DNA of 17,856 bases, from positions 1 through 17,856 of the forward strand of contig DHWT01000047.1 of assembly GCA_002413325.1 (NCBI GenBank). The letters are read 5' to 3'. The stretch is from Chitinophagaceae bacterium UBA5175. Its GTDB lineage: Bacteria; Bacteroidota; Bacteroidia; Chitinophagales; Chitinophagaceae. The position numbers were made by a program, and so were the translations under genes. The stretch's first letter is position 1; every line of letters begins with the position of its first letter. Below are positions 1-8,199 of this stretch, one piece after another. The notes beneath the pieces were generated by a model. That model was not told the origin of the DNA. It was given only the letters and a program-made list of their open reading frames with translations, and ran no database searches.

Positions 1-1154
1 TCCAGATGCGCATTCATTTGAAACGGGTAACCGGTAGCTGTTCCGTAGATATCTTCAATGATCAACGGGTCATCTTTTGTAATGATCCTGATTTGAAGGT
101 AGCGGTATGTGCGGAAACTAAGTGAAGAAAATACCTGGTGCGGACTGCCATCGGAAAGGATACGATCTTTTCGCCCGATAAATATCTTCCCTTCCGTTTC
201 ATTCCGGTTTCCTTTTGAAGGGTACCGGGTGTACAAAGCCTCAGCATAACCCAGCGTAACAGCACCTTCCCTGCCGCCACTGAATATGATTTCGGGATAT
301 GCATTGGTCAGAAATCCCTGGTCGAGCAAGATGCTGGCATCGGTATGAGCGGGCACCGTAATGGAAGTTTTGACTGAAGGAAAACCGGCGGCTATCTCAA
401 CCCCATCGGCACGTCTAACCTGCATCAGGCGCTGGTTTTTTAATTCCATCCGGGGTAAGATGGAAGGAACCAATAGCCAGCCACTTACGGTTCCATATCC
501 GCCCATCATATTTTTGGGAATGCCTGCCATGATGATTTCCGCGTTTTTCCAGGAGCTATCGGAAAATTCAGGCTTGAGCCACCCTTTCCACTTTTCTTTC
601 ATTTCTATCTGCTCCCCGGGACCGGCAACATAATAATCAGATGTTTGAAATGGCAGGGGCTGGAAAGAACGATCCCGGGTGCATTTCCATTCATTATTCG
701 TATTTACCAATTGTTCATAGCTTCCATTTCCCTGCAAAATAAAACCTGAGCGCAGGGAGATCTGTCCTTCGGCTCTCCAAGCGCCTTCATTCCATACCAG
801 TGCCGCGATCATATTCCTGCCGGCATGAAGAAAGGGAGCGATATCAAAGGTTTCGTAATTCCAGTGTTCCAAATCACCCCGGGCCGGCCCAAGGGACACC
901 TGAGTTTCATTAACAAATAATTTATACCGGTTATCGGCAGAAACATGAATCACAAAAGAATCCGGTTTCTCTGGCAGACTGATCATCTTTCGAAATAAAT
1001 AAACTCCGTACCCGGTCGGGGATTCGTCCGGGACAGCAATCCATGAAGCTTTCCATTCCTGATTCAAAACGGCAGATCCGGCTTGTTGCGATTCGGCAGC
1101 ATGTGAAAGTAGAAGACAAAAAAAACCAAGGTAAAACGCCGGTAATCGTTTCAT
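1..1154 (-). CDS. Alpha-L-rhamnosidase (GH78-type), N-terminal part, cut by the window edge
   Basis: Translating the minus strand from ATG at 1154 gives an uninterrupted frame of 384 residues to base 1; the C-terminus is outside. Residues 1-22 look like a signal peptide (KR, then a hydrophobic FYLGFFCLLLSHA core), so the product is exported. Residues 34-135 resemble the N-terminal beta-sandwich of Bacteroidota rhamnosidases: WKASWIA, SADNRYKLFVN at 72-82, LGPARGD at 88-94, then HWNYETFDI. A second beta region follows, with VPAH at 267-270, LLDQGFLTNAYPEI at 276-289, SGG at 292-294 and RTYRYLQI at 348-355. These are characteristic of family 78, which removes terminal L-rhamnose from glycans. 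The catalytic (alpha/alpha)6 barrel would lie beyond base 1, so activity cannot be judged. The gene starts 141 bases past the ABC exporter operon on the same strand and may be separately transcribed. A related multi-domain glycosidase is the main alternative. Confidence 0.83.
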   Translation of the reverse strand, partial: MKRLPAFYLGFFCLLLSHAAESQQAGSAVLNQEWKASWIAVPDESPTGYGVYLFRKMISLPEKPDSFVIHVSADNRYKLFVNETQVSLGPARGDLEHWNYETFDIAPFLHAGRNMIAALVWNEGAWRAEGQISLRSGFILQGNGSYEQLVNTNNEWKCTRDRSFQPLPFQTSDYYVAGPGEQIEMKEKWKGWLKPEFSDSSWKNAEIIMAGIPKNMMGGYGTVSGWLLVPSILPRMELKNQRLMQVRRADGVEIAAGFPSVKTSITVPAHTDASILLDQGFLTNAYPEIIFSGGREGAVTLGYAEALYTRYPSKGNRNETEGKIFIGRKDRILSDGSPHQVFSSLSFRTYRYLQIRIITKDDPLIIEDIYGTATGYPFQMNAHL

Positions 1155-1295
1155 GAATTATTGTTTTACTCATCCGGATGCAGAAAGCTGTCTGTTATCC
1201 CAAATAAAACCTGCCCAATTTAAGAATTAGTATGGATACACATCTTACTTTTCACTGCCGGCAATCATTGATTTACTAAGTTTAAAAAGCAAAAC

Positions 1296-2417
1296 CTACG
1301 TAGTTTTCTTATAGTTCCAGATAGCCCACCCATTCAGGAAAATAGCAAATGCCGCGATATATCCCAGTTCTTTTACCATGTCCCGCATCGCGCTTCCTTT
1401 GAGCATGATCATCCGCACAACCTTCATAAAATGAGTGATGGGCGTTGAATAGGAAATACTTCTTGCCCAGGAAGGCATACTTTCTATTGAAGTAAATAAT
1501 CCGCTCATTAACATGAATATCATCACAAAGAAAAAAGAAATAAACATGGCCTGGATCTGGCTGTCACTATATGTGGAGATTAATAATCCCAGGCCCAGGA
1601 GCGCAATCATATAAACGGCGGCAAAAAGATAGAGAAGCCATAAACTGCCAACGGAAACAATTCCATATACTACCCAGCACAGCAGCAGTCCGATTGTAAA
1701 AACAATCATCCCGATGATCCAGAAGGGAATCATCTTACCCAGAATGAATTCCCATTTCCGGATTGGAGTCACGTTAATCTGTTCAATGGTACCCGTCTCT
1801 TTTTCCCTTACAATATTCAATGCGGAAATAAAACCTCCAATCATCGTCAGCAATAAAACCAGCACGCCCGGCACAATATAAAATTTATACTCAGCCCTAG
1901 GATTAAACCAGTTCCTGTATGTGATATCTATCGTAGCTGCCTGGCCTGTACCGGCTGACCGCTCACCCTGATTAATCTCCAGGCCCTCATTGAAATCTGA
2001 AATGATTGAATTCAGGTAAGCTCCGCCAATCGTTGCCTTGGTGCCATTAATGGCATCCACTGAAATGCCGATTTTTTGAGTGCCCTCCCTGACCAGGTTC
2101 CTTTCAAAACCGGCCGGTATTTCCAACACAAGGTCAGATTCTTCTTCCTCTATGTGCTGTAAAGCTTTTTGATAAGAAAAATCAGTACTGATCAGTTTAA
2201 AATATCCGGATGAACTTATTTTTGAAATCAATTGATCGGAATATGAACTATGATCATGGTCTACAACTGAAATGTTTATATGTTTTATATCAAAATCCAT
2301 TGCCTGCGGGATCATGATCAACAGAACAGTCGGAAGTGCAAATATCAATACCAGTATGGTCTGATCCCTGAATATCAGCCTGAATTCTTTGAGCAGAATA
2401 AACCGTAGTCTTTTCAT
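1296..2417 (-). CDS. ABC-2 type transporter permease (YbhR/YhhJ-like), last gene of exporter operon
   Basis: A 373-residue inner-membrane permease of the ABC-2 family. Its layout is typical: a cytoplasmic start with LLKEFRLIFRD at 8-18, one transmembrane helix at about 20-38, a soluble extracytoplasmic domain at about 42-180, and a C-terminal cluster of about five helices from 185 to the KK-rich end. The loop REKETGTIEQ after the second helix is the usual coupling region that contacts the ATPase. The start codon overlaps the stop of the upstream permease (ATGA at 2414-2417), which points to translational coupling and to a heterodimeric membrane part. In this family the two permeases, an HlyD-type adaptor and a TolC channel export small hydrophobic compounds or drugs. 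The substrate here cannot be read from sequence. Confidence 0.9.
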   Translation of the reverse strand: MKRLRFILLKEFRLIFRDQTILVLIFALPTVLLIMIPQAMDFDIKHINISVVDHDHSSYSDQLISKISSSGYFKLISTDFSYQKALQHIEEEESDLVLEIPAGFERNLVREGTQKIGISVDAINGTKATIGGAYLNSIISDFNEGLEINQGERSAGTGQAATIDITYRNWFNPRAEYKFYIVPGVLVLLLTMIGGFISALNIVREKETGTIEQINVTPIRKWEFILGKMIPFWIIGMIVFTIGLLLCWVVYGIVSVGSLWLLYLFAAVYMIALLGLGLLISTYSDSQIQAMFISFFFVMIFMLMSGLFTSIESMPSWARSISYSTPITHFMKVVRMIMLKGSAMRDMVKELGYIAAFAIFLNGWAIWNYKKTT

Positions 2418-3520
2418 TCCAGGCGGATTTTAAAGTTCTTCAGGGAAATCATCAGCAGTACCAGCGTCATTCCGATCAGAATGGCAGTTTCTTTCCACAC
2501 ATATTGAAATCCCAGTCCTTTCAGCATTACAGACTTAATGATGATGAAATACCATTTGGCCGGGATCACATTGGCAAACACCTGAAGTATCCAGGGCATA
2601 TTTTCAAGCGGGATCAGGAATCCTGTAAATACCAGTGTCGGAAGCATCAAACCCATATTGGATATTAAAAGAGCTGTCTGCTGCGAACTGGTTGTGTTTG
2701 AAATAAGCAGCCCAATACTAAGGCTTGTAAGGATAAACAGGGCTGTTTCCATAAACAACAGCAGCAGACTTCCTTTGATTTCAACATGCAGCAGAAAAAC
2801 CGATAAAAGCAAAATGAAAACAAAATTCAAAAGGGATAAGATCAGGTAGGGAACCGCTTTGGAAATCAGTACACGGACCGGATTAAAGGGGGATACCAGT
2901 AAGACTTCCATGGTGCCAAGTTCCTTTTCTTTTACAATGGATACGGAAGTGAGCGTGGTGCATACAATCATGAGGATCAGTGCCATGACGCCCGGGATAT
3001 AATTCAGTGATCCATTGCCTTCTTCATTATATAACATCCTGGTTTCCGGGATAATCCGATAGGGCAAGGAAGAAGCCGGATAAACGCTTTGCTGGTAATC
3101 CGTTATTATGGAACTCAGGTAATTGATGATCGTTTTTGCAGTATTTGGGTCGGATCCGTCCGCAATGAACTGTACCTGTGCCTTCCCGCTTCGAACAAGG
3201 TCGCTGCTGAAGTCTGCAGGAAAAATCACGGCACACTTAATTTTTCCCTGCTGAAACATTTTTTCCACTTCTTTGATATCCATGGAGGCTTCGTGCACGG
3301 TGAAGTAAGTAGACGCTTTTATCTTATTTGTTATCTGAACCGTCTGTATATCCTTAGAATTATCTGAAATAACGATTTCCGCATTTTTGACTTCACTGGT
3401 CAGTGCAAAACCGAAAAGGATGATCTGTGCCAGGGGCAAACCAAACATGATGAGCAGGGTCCTGGGATCACGGAATACATGATAAAATTCCTTTCGGATA
3501 AAAACGAAAAGTTGTTTCAT
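2414..3520 (-). CDS. ABC-2 type transporter permease (YbhS-like)
   Basis: A 368-residue inner-membrane permease, paralogous to the next gene. The N-terminus has IRKEFYHVFRDPRTLLIMF followed by PLAQIILFGFAL, a highly typical YbhS/YbhR/YhhJ opening. TM1 spans about 22-41, an extracytoplasmic domain about 42-175, and TM2-TM6 follow, beginning near YIPGVMALILMIV. VKEKELGTMEVLLVSP between TM2 and TM3 matches the ABC-2 coupling loop. It starts with ATG at 3520, nine bases after the stop of the second ATPase, and its stop overlaps the start of the other permease by four bases. The two permeases probably form a heterodimer served by the two ATPases upstream. Family assignment is firm; the substrate is unknown. 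Confidence 0.9.
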   Translation of the reverse strand: MKQLFVFIRKEFYHVFRDPRTLLIMFGLPLAQIILFGFALTSEVKNAEIVISDNSKDIQTVQITNKIKASTYFTVHEASMDIKEVEKMFQQGKIKCAVIFPADFSSDLVRSGKAQVQFIADGSDPNTAKTIINYLSSIITDYQQSVYPASSLPYRIIPETRMLYNEEGNGSLNYIPGVMALILMIVCTTLTSVSIVKEKELGTMEVLLVSPFNPVRVLISKAVPYLILSLLNFVFILLLSVFLLHVEIKGSLLLLFMETALFILTSLSIGLLISNTTSSQQTALLISNMGLMLPTLVFTGFLIPLENMPWILQVFANVIPAKWYFIIIKSVMLKGLGFQYVWKETAILIGMTLVLLMISLKNFKIRLE

Positions 3521-3529
3521 GTCAAATAG

Positions 3530-4273
3530 TTAATCATCTGATCTCACAGCTTTCCTTGCAAGCCGGTAAAACACTTCATCCATGCTGTTTGCAGAAAACC
3601 TGTTTTTCAAATTCCCGGGTGCATCCAGCGCTTCCAGCCGGCCGTCGACCATGATGGAAATCCTGTTACAGTATTCCGCTTCGTCCATATAGTGGGTTGT
3701 TACAAAAATGGTTATGCCGTAGGCTGCGGCTTCATAAATCATGTCCCAAAACTGGCGCCTGGTTACCGGATCCACCCCTCCGGTGGGCTCGTCGAGAAAA
3801 ACGATTTCCGGACGATGAAATATGGCGACGGAAAAAGCCAGTTTTTGCTTCCATCCCAGGGGCAATCCGCCTACGAGTTTCTTTGTTTCATTTTGAAGAC
3901 CTAAATATTCAACCAGTTTATTTGCCCTCTCTTTAATTTCTTTACGGGATACCCCGTATATACCTCCGAAGAATTCGATATTTTCCAGAACGGTCAGGTT
4001 TTCATAAAGGGAAAATTTCTGACTCATGTATCCGATATTTTTTTTGATGGATTCCTGTTGGTTATATACGTTGAACCCTGCCACAGTCGCTTCACCTGAA
4101 GAAGGGTAAGACAAACCGCAGAGAATGCGCATTACAGTAGTTTTGCCCGCTCCATTGGCACCCAGGAATCCAAATATTTCTCCCTTTGCCACATCAAATG
4201 AGACCTTATTGACCGCATAAAAATCTCCAAACTTTTTGGTCAGGTCTTTGCAGATAATTGCCTTGTTTTCCAT
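3530..4273 (-). CDS. ABC transporter ATP-binding protein, second nucleotide-binding subunit (YbhF C-half-like)
   Basis: A 247-residue cytoplasmic ATPase that would power the adjacent permeases. Visible motifs are Walker A GANGAGKT at 38-45, Q-loop Gln85 (YMSQKFSLY), Walker B IVFLDE at 157-162, D-loop GGVDP and H-loop His194 (VTTHYMDEAE). The ABC signature is non-canonical: where LSGGQ is expected the sequence reads LPLGWKQ (137-143), the form I associate with the C-terminal half of YbhF/RbbA-type double ATPases. The length fits a single domain with a short tail. It starts six bases after the stop of the other ATPase, so the two are presumably made together. Its Walker and H-loop residues are intact; only its signature is unusual, which matters because that signature completes the partner's ATP site. 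Confidence 0.92.
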   Translation of the reverse strand: MENKAIICKDLTKKFGDFYAVNKVSFDVAKGEIFGFLGANGAGKTTVMRILCGLSYPSSGEATVAGFNVYNQQESIKKNIGYMSQKFSLYENLTVLENIEFFGGIYGVSRKEIKERANKLVEYLGLQNETKKLVGGLPLGWKQKLAFSVAIFHRPEIVFLDEPTGGVDPVTRRQFWDMIYEAAAYGITIFVTTHYMDEAEYCNRISIMVDGRLEALDAPGNLKNRFSANSMDEVFYRLARKAVRSDD

Positions 4274-4279
4274 TTCAAT

Positions 4280-5233
4280 TCAATGCTTTAATAGTATCCC
4301 GTAATCCTTCTCCCTGTTTTGTTTCATAAGACGGATAAAACTGTCTTCGATCGTTGGCTCCATTTCCTTTATCACGATACCGGAATGTCCGTTTTCTATA
4401 GCAATCCGCTGAAGTGATTCCATGGCGGATAATTCCTGATTTTTCAGGGTGATATGCAGGAATTCTCCAAAAGCATAACAGCTTTCTATTTCATGATGGT
4501 TTCTGAAGTCGTTCAGTAATTTATATATCCCGTCCGATTTCACGGCAAATAGTTTTTTCGGAAATGCCCTGATAATATTTTGCGGGGTGTCAACAGACAT
4601 GATTTTACCATTTTGAATCAGTGCAATTCGTTCACATAGTATGGCTTCATCCATGTAGGGCGTTGAAACCAGTATGGTAATGCCCTGGGCCTTCAGTTTT
4701 TTTAGCATTTCCCAGAATTCTTTCCGGGAAACGGCATCCACACCTGTGGTCGGTTCATCCAGCAATAATATTTCCGGCTTATGAATCAACGCACAGCTGA
4801 GTGCCAGCTTTTGTTTCATTCCGCCGGACAATTTACCAGCCCGCCGGTTGACGAAGGGTTTAATCTGTTCAAAAATATCTTTGATCTGATCATAATTTGC
4901 ATCGACTGTTGTTCCGAATACGGTCGCAAAAAATTCCAGGTTTTCCCGGACAGTCAGATCCTGGTAGAGTGAAAACCTGCCAGGCATATATCCTACCAGA
5001 TTGCGGATAGAACGGTACTCCTTGACAATATCAAAACCCGCTACTGAAGCCTTGCCGCTGTCGGGGAGCAAAACGGTCGTCAACATTCGGAAAATCGAAG
5101 TTTTCCCGGCTCCATCCGGGCCAATCAATCCGAAAAGTTCACCCTGCTGCACTTCAAAAGATACATGGTCTACAGCAAGGACCTTTCCTTTTTCGTAGGT
5201 TTTGGTAATCTGCTGAAGTATTACGTCATTCAT
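4280..5233 (-). CDS. ABC transporter ATP-binding protein, first nucleotide-binding subunit (YbhF N-half-like), with C-terminal extension
   Basis: A 317-residue ATPase with Walker A GPDGAGKT at 38-45, a canonical signature LSGGMKQ at 135-141, Walker B ILLLDE at 155-160 and D-loop TGVD. Two catalytic accessory residues differ. The Q-loop position reads MPGRFSLY with Gly85 in place of Gln, and the H-loop reads STPYMDEA with Pro192 where His is expected. Walker A and B remain, so ATP binding is likely even if hydrolysis at this site is poor. Residues about 225-317 form an extension seen in CcmA/YbhF-like ATPases. The start at 5233 lies seven bases past the adaptor stop. In E. coli the equivalent two domains are one polypeptide (YbhF); here they are separate genes. 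Confidence 0.92.
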   Translation of the reverse strand: MNDVILQQITKTYEKGKVLAVDHVSFEVQQGELFGLIGPDGAGKTSIFRMLTTVLLPDSGKASVAGFDIVKEYRSIRNLVGYMPGRFSLYQDLTVRENLEFFATVFGTTVDANYDQIKDIFEQIKPFVNRRAGKLSGGMKQKLALSCALIHKPEILLLDEPTTGVDAVSRKEFWEMLKKLKAQGITILVSTPYMDEAILCERIALIQNGKIMSVDTPQNIIRAFPKKLFAVKSDGIYKLLNDFRNHHEIESCYAFGEFLHITLKNQELSAMESLQRIAIENGHSGIVIKEMEPTIEDSFIRLMKQNREKDYGILLKH

Positions 5234-5240
5234 GGACTGA

Positions 5241-6188
5241 TTATTTTGAAGAATTCAAGCTGACTTCCCCATACATACCGATTTTTAGGTAGCCATCATT
5301 TTTTACCCGGACCTTCATCGCGTAAACCAGGTTGGCGCGCTCATTTTTAGTCTGAATGGTTTTGGGAGTAAATTCAGATTTTGGAGATATCCAGGTAATG
5401 GCACCCATATAATTCTTATACCCGGATTTACCCTGGTCAATCCTTACTTTCACCAATTGACCGATTTTAACCTGTGATAATTTGTCGCCTGTCATATATG
5501 CTTTCAACGACAATGTATCTGTATTCGCTATTTTATAAAGGGGTTTCCCGATAATCGCCATTTCTCCCCGAAGTGCATACCTGGTAAGCACGATGCCGCT
5601 GATGGGATTCAGAATCCGGCCCTTATTTATTTGTTCCTGGTACTGCGCCACGGTTTTTTCAAGCGGGGCTTTTTCGCTCAGGATACCGATATTCTGGGTT
5701 GTCGAATTGTAAGTATTTACTTTCAATTGCTGGCGGGTCACGTAAATCTGTTTTTGCAGCTGATCTATCTGCGCATTGATATCATCCAGTTGCTTTCGCG
5801 TAGCTGCATCTGCTTTTACCAGATTATCCGTCCGGGTTCTTTCCTTTAATTGTTGGTCCAATTGTGCTTCCTGCACAGCCAACTGTTTTTTTACGAGTTC
5901 ATTTTGATCATCAGGGGAAGAAGTCCGGCTATGCAGGGCTGTTATTCTTGCTTCTACCTGTTCTTTCTCCAGTTTCGGGATGGTCACATCTATCTGTCCG
6001 ACAACTTCACCGGCATGCAGGGAATCCCCTTCCTGGATTCCAAGGGAAATCAGTTCACCGGTCTGCTGGGCAGAAACGATCACTTCATCCGCTTCAAAAT
6101 TCCCGGACGCATCATAACCGGTTTGGTTTCCGTTACAGGAACTGATGAACAGGAAACCCATGAAACCCAGAAAATGAAAATATTTCAT
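5241..6188 (-). CDS. HlyD/YbhG-family periplasmic adaptor (membrane fusion) lipoprotein
   Basis: This adaptor would link the inner-membrane ABC permeases to the TolC-like channel. I place the start at ATG 6188, giving 315 residues. The open frame runs to 6365, but that would overlap the preceding TolC gene by 161 bases, and the 6188 start is followed at once by a lipoprotein signal peptide: MKYFHFLGFMGFLFISSC with lipobox Cys18. Next comes a biotinyl-lipoyl-like half-motif (VSAQQTGELISLGIQEGD, with GQIDV after it), a long coiled-coil hairpin rich in Gln, Lys and Glu at about 75-185, the second lipoyl half (NPISGIVLTRYALRGE), and a beta-barrel region near the C-terminus. The gap to the TolC gene is 16 bases and to the first ATPase gene seven. 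Many HlyD/YbhG proteins use an N-terminal membrane helix; this one appears lipid-anchored. Confidence 0.88.
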   Translation of the reverse strand: MKYFHFLGFMGFLFISSCNGNQTGYDASGNFEADEVIVSAQQTGELISLGIQEGDSLHAGEVVGQIDVTIPKLEKEQVEARITALHSRTSSPDDQNELVKKQLAVQEAQLDQQLKERTRTDNLVKADAATRKQLDDINAQIDQLQKQIYVTRQQLKVNTYNSTTQNIGILSEKAPLEKTVAQYQEQINKGRILNPISGIVLTRYALRGEMAIIGKPLYKIANTDTLSLKAYMTGDKLSQVKIGQLVKVRIDQGKSGYKNYMGAITWISPKSEFTPKTIQTKNERANLVYAMKVRVKNDGYLKIGMYGEVSLNSSK

Positions 6189-6204
6189 AAAAATAATTGA
6201 GCGG

Positions 6205-7494
6205 TTAATTGCCTGAAGTGTTTTTATATTGGTATTGCGCCTGTACCAGCTGAACGGAATGAAGAATTTTGGTCTGTCTTGCCTGATCTTCCTCATTGAC
6301 TTTCGAAATATAATCATGTACTGTGACCACTCCGTTTTCAAGCTGGGCTTTTGCAGCCTTTGCAACCGCTGTCCTTAACGAAATAACTGTTTCATCCTTT
6401 TGCAAAAGTGCTGCGTATTTAACCAGCTCACCATTCTGCTGGGACATACTCAGCCTGGTATTGTAAATAAAGGTTTCCTTATCTATTTCGAGATATTCTT
6501 TATTTATTTTCAGGTTCGCTTTGTTATTCTTTAATGTATACAGGGTTCCGAGATTCCAGATTAACCGGATACCACCCACCCACCATCCGCCAAAATCATT
6601 ACTAACAAAGTTCAGGGTGGGCCGGCCATAAGCCGCCTGTAGAAATGCATTCAGCTTAGGCAGGTATTCTGACCTGAGCTGCCGCTCCTGCACATCGTAT
6701 TTATTCCTTTCCAGGTCAAATAAGTTCAGTTCCGGCCTCCGGATGACGGGATCCGGGAGAAGACTGGGTGGCATGATCAATACGGTATGCTCATCGATCG
6801 GCTGACCTATGAAAATGGATAACATATCAGAGTAAGCCTTACGGTTCGCTTCCAACCCGATATTTGTCATCTCGGTATTCGCAATTTCGGCTTCCAGTTC
6901 ATCCACATTGCTTTTCAGGGCTGTTCCATTCTGATAAGCAGCCAGTGCTTTGTCAGCGGCATTCCGGAAATTATCCTTCTTAATATCGTTTTGCCTTTTT
7001 TGTTCTTCCATCAGCAGGATGGAAAAATACAGCTGGTTTATCCGGTCTTTTAAAGCATATAGATTTACTTCGAGGTTCTGTTGCTGGCTGGCTTCATTCA
7101 CCCGAATCATATCCTGCTGGTTTTTGACCTGGCCTCCATCATAAATTGTCTGGTTCACCTCGGCCTGTATTTTATACTGATCCCTGCTGAGCGGCGGGAT
7201 CAGGACTCCGGGTCCCCCTCCCACCACATCCTGGAAGTTTATAGTTTGTGACTGGTAGCTGGCAAATCCGCTGACGAAAAACTGCGGCAGAAATAATTTA
7301 CCAGCATTTTCAATGGAATAGTTGTTGGTCCGGGTTATCAGGTCTTGCTTTTTTATAAGCGGGTAATTCTGTCTTGCCAGTTCATAACACTTTTCAATAG
7401 TGATGATCCGGGTCTGCGCCTTTATTACAGGAGAGATGAGAAACAACAGGAAGCATAACCCAGAGTATTTATAGTTCCACATTGCACTGTTCAT
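6205..7494 (-). CDS. TolC-family outer membrane efflux protein
   Basis: A 429-residue outer membrane channel of the TolC (OEP) family. I chose ATG at 7494, because the frame's more upstream start (7560) would overlap the TetR gene, while 7494 leads directly into a signal peptide (hydrophobic SGLCFLLFLISPVIKAQ, cleavage probably after KAQ). A second in-frame ATG at 7482 is also possible. The mature protein begins with the family-typical ITIEKCYELARQNYPLIKK. It shows the duplicated helical-hairpin pattern: long heptad-rich segments separated by short beta stretches such as LPQFFVSGFASYQSQ and LPKLNAFLQAAYG. It lies 17 bases after the regulator and 16 before the adaptor, so this operon carries its own exit channel. 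Confidence 0.88.
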   Translation of the reverse strand: MNSAMWNYKYSGLCFLLFLISPVIKAQTRIITIEKCYELARQNYPLIKKQDLITRTNNYSIENAGKLFLPQFFVSGFASYQSQTINFQDVVGGGPGVLIPPLSRDQYKIQAEVNQTIYDGGQVKNQQDMIRVNEASQQQNLEVNLYALKDRINQLYFSILLMEEQKRQNDIKKDNFRNAADKALAAYQNGTALKSNVDELEAEIANTEMTNIGLEANRKAYSDMLSIFIGQPIDEHTVLIMPPSLLPDPVIRRPELNLFDLERNKYDVQERQLRSEYLPKLNAFLQAAYGRPTLNFVSNDFGGWWVGGIRLIWNLGTLYTLKNNKANLKINKEYLEIDKETFIYNTRLSMSQQNGELVKYAALLQKDETVISLRTAVAKAAKAQLENGVVTVHDYISKVNEEDQARQTKILHSVQLVQAQYQYKNTSGN

Positions 7495-7511
7495 TTTATT
7501 AAAAAATATAT

Positions 7512-8144
7512 TTATCGTGAATGGATAACCGGCTTTGTTTTTAGTATGGCCTTTAGCCAAACGGGAACCAGGATTTTTCTTTCCAGCATCATTTGTTTAA
7601 ATGCGGGCTCTGCCATATGGGTCATGCTGATCAATACCGGCTTCATAACAAAAGGGAAAACACACATTCCCAGCAGGCTGATTAGAAATTGAAGCGGGTC
7701 CAATTCCGGTTTTTTCTCCCTGATCTGTTTCATAAAAACAGAATTCATGAGAAAATCCTTTCGCTGAGCCACTTTAAAAATAAGTTCCGGATTATTTCTA
7801 GCTTCACCCAGTATAAAAAAGGGCAGGTCAGGATTGGCCAGGATCAGGTCGATATAATTGGATGAAATGTGTTCCACTTTTGAATCCAGTGAAGTGGTAA
7901 GATCATCGAGGATGGGTATCAGGATGCCAAAAAAATTTTGCATTTTTTCCACCATAATGATCTCAAATAACTTCTGTTTGCTTCTGAAATAATAATTCAG
8001 GAGTGCCAGGTTGATTCCTGCCGCTGTGGCAATATCCCGGGTACGGGTGGCCGAGTATCCTTTTTGTGTAAATACTTTACGGGCTGCTTCCTTTATCTTT
8101 TCCTCGGTGGAGATATCCGGCCTGGGGGTTGTTTTTTTTGCCAT
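7512..8144 (-). CDS. TetR/AcrR-family transcriptional regulator, probable autoregulator of the exporter operon
   Basis: A 210-residue DNA-binding regulator. ATG 8144 is preferred over an in-frame ATG at 8195 because the upstream 17 residues are hydrophobic and unlike TetR proteins, and because a candidate promoter overlaps that stretch. Residues about 14-60 form the TetR helix-turn-helix domain: EKIKEAARKVFTQKGY, then TRTRDIATAAGINLALLNYYF, then RSKQKLFE. The rest is a helical ligand-binding and dimer domain with no conserved signature. It is the first gene of the exporter operon, in the same orientation and 17 bases from the TolC gene. E. coli CecR, which controls ybhGFSR, is a functional parallel; the effector here is unknown. 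A perfect palindrome at 8200-8217 is the likely operator. Confidence 0.9.
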   Translation of the reverse strand: MAKKTTPRPDISTEEKIKEAARKVFTQKGYSATRTRDIATAAGINLALLNYYFRSKQKLFEIIMVEKMQNFFGILIPILDDLTTSLDSKVEHISSNYIDLILANPDLPFFILGEARNNPELIFKVAQRKDFLMNSVFMKQIREKKPELDPLQFLISLLGMCVFPFVMKPVLISMTHMAEPAFKQMMLERKILVPVWLKAILKTKPVIHSR

Positions 8145-8164
8145 CTTATGTCCCGATTGGAATA

Positions 8165-8196
8165 CAAAGAAAAGCAGCCACCGTGATTTAAACAAA
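8165..8196 (-). promoter_or_regulatory. Candidate Bacteroidota-type promoter for the tetR-exporter operon
   Basis: Read on the minus strand, TTTG (bases 8196-8193) is followed after 20 bases by TTTCTTTG (8172-8165), seven of eight matches to a TAnnTTTG -7 element. This fits the -33 TTTG / -7 TAnnTTTG architecture used by the main sigma factor of Bacteroidota. The -7 element lies about 20 bases before the chosen ATG at 8144, giving a short leader. TTTG alone is common in AT-rich DNA; the spacing and the adjacent palindrome strengthen the call. Confidence 0.45.
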
Positions 8197-8199
8197 ATA

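Noticed and set aside
1155..1295. TTTATTTG near 1192-1203 (minus strand) as a rhamnosidase promoter
   Set aside because: It resembles a -7 element, but there is no TTTG at the required distance upstream.
1285..1310. AAAACTACGTAGGTTTT hairpin followed by GCTTTTT at the end of the last permease gene
   Set aside because: It has only a short, AT-rich, bulged stem around a CTACGTAG palindrome and overlaps the stop codon; too weak to call a terminator.
3525..3545. Second TetR operator-like site (taatcatctgat) between an ATPase and a permease gene
   Set aside because: It matches only part of one arm and lies inside the operon; expected by chance.
5850..6200. Plus-strand open frame of 116 codons opposite the adaptor gene
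   Set aside because: It lies entirely opposite a confident gene, is composition-driven and has no recognisable domain.
6189..6365. Longer adaptor protein starting at 6365
   Set aside because: It would overlap the TolC gene by 161 bases and bury the lipoprotein signal; ATG 6188 gives a clean lipobox and a 16-base gap.
7495..7560. Longer TolC protein starting at 7560
   Set aside because: It overlaps the TetR gene, and the extra residues precede an otherwise standard signal peptide that starts at 7494.
8145..8195. Longer TetR protein starting at 8195
   Set aside because: The added 17 residues are hydrophobic and atypical, and the stretch holds the candidate -7 promoter element.
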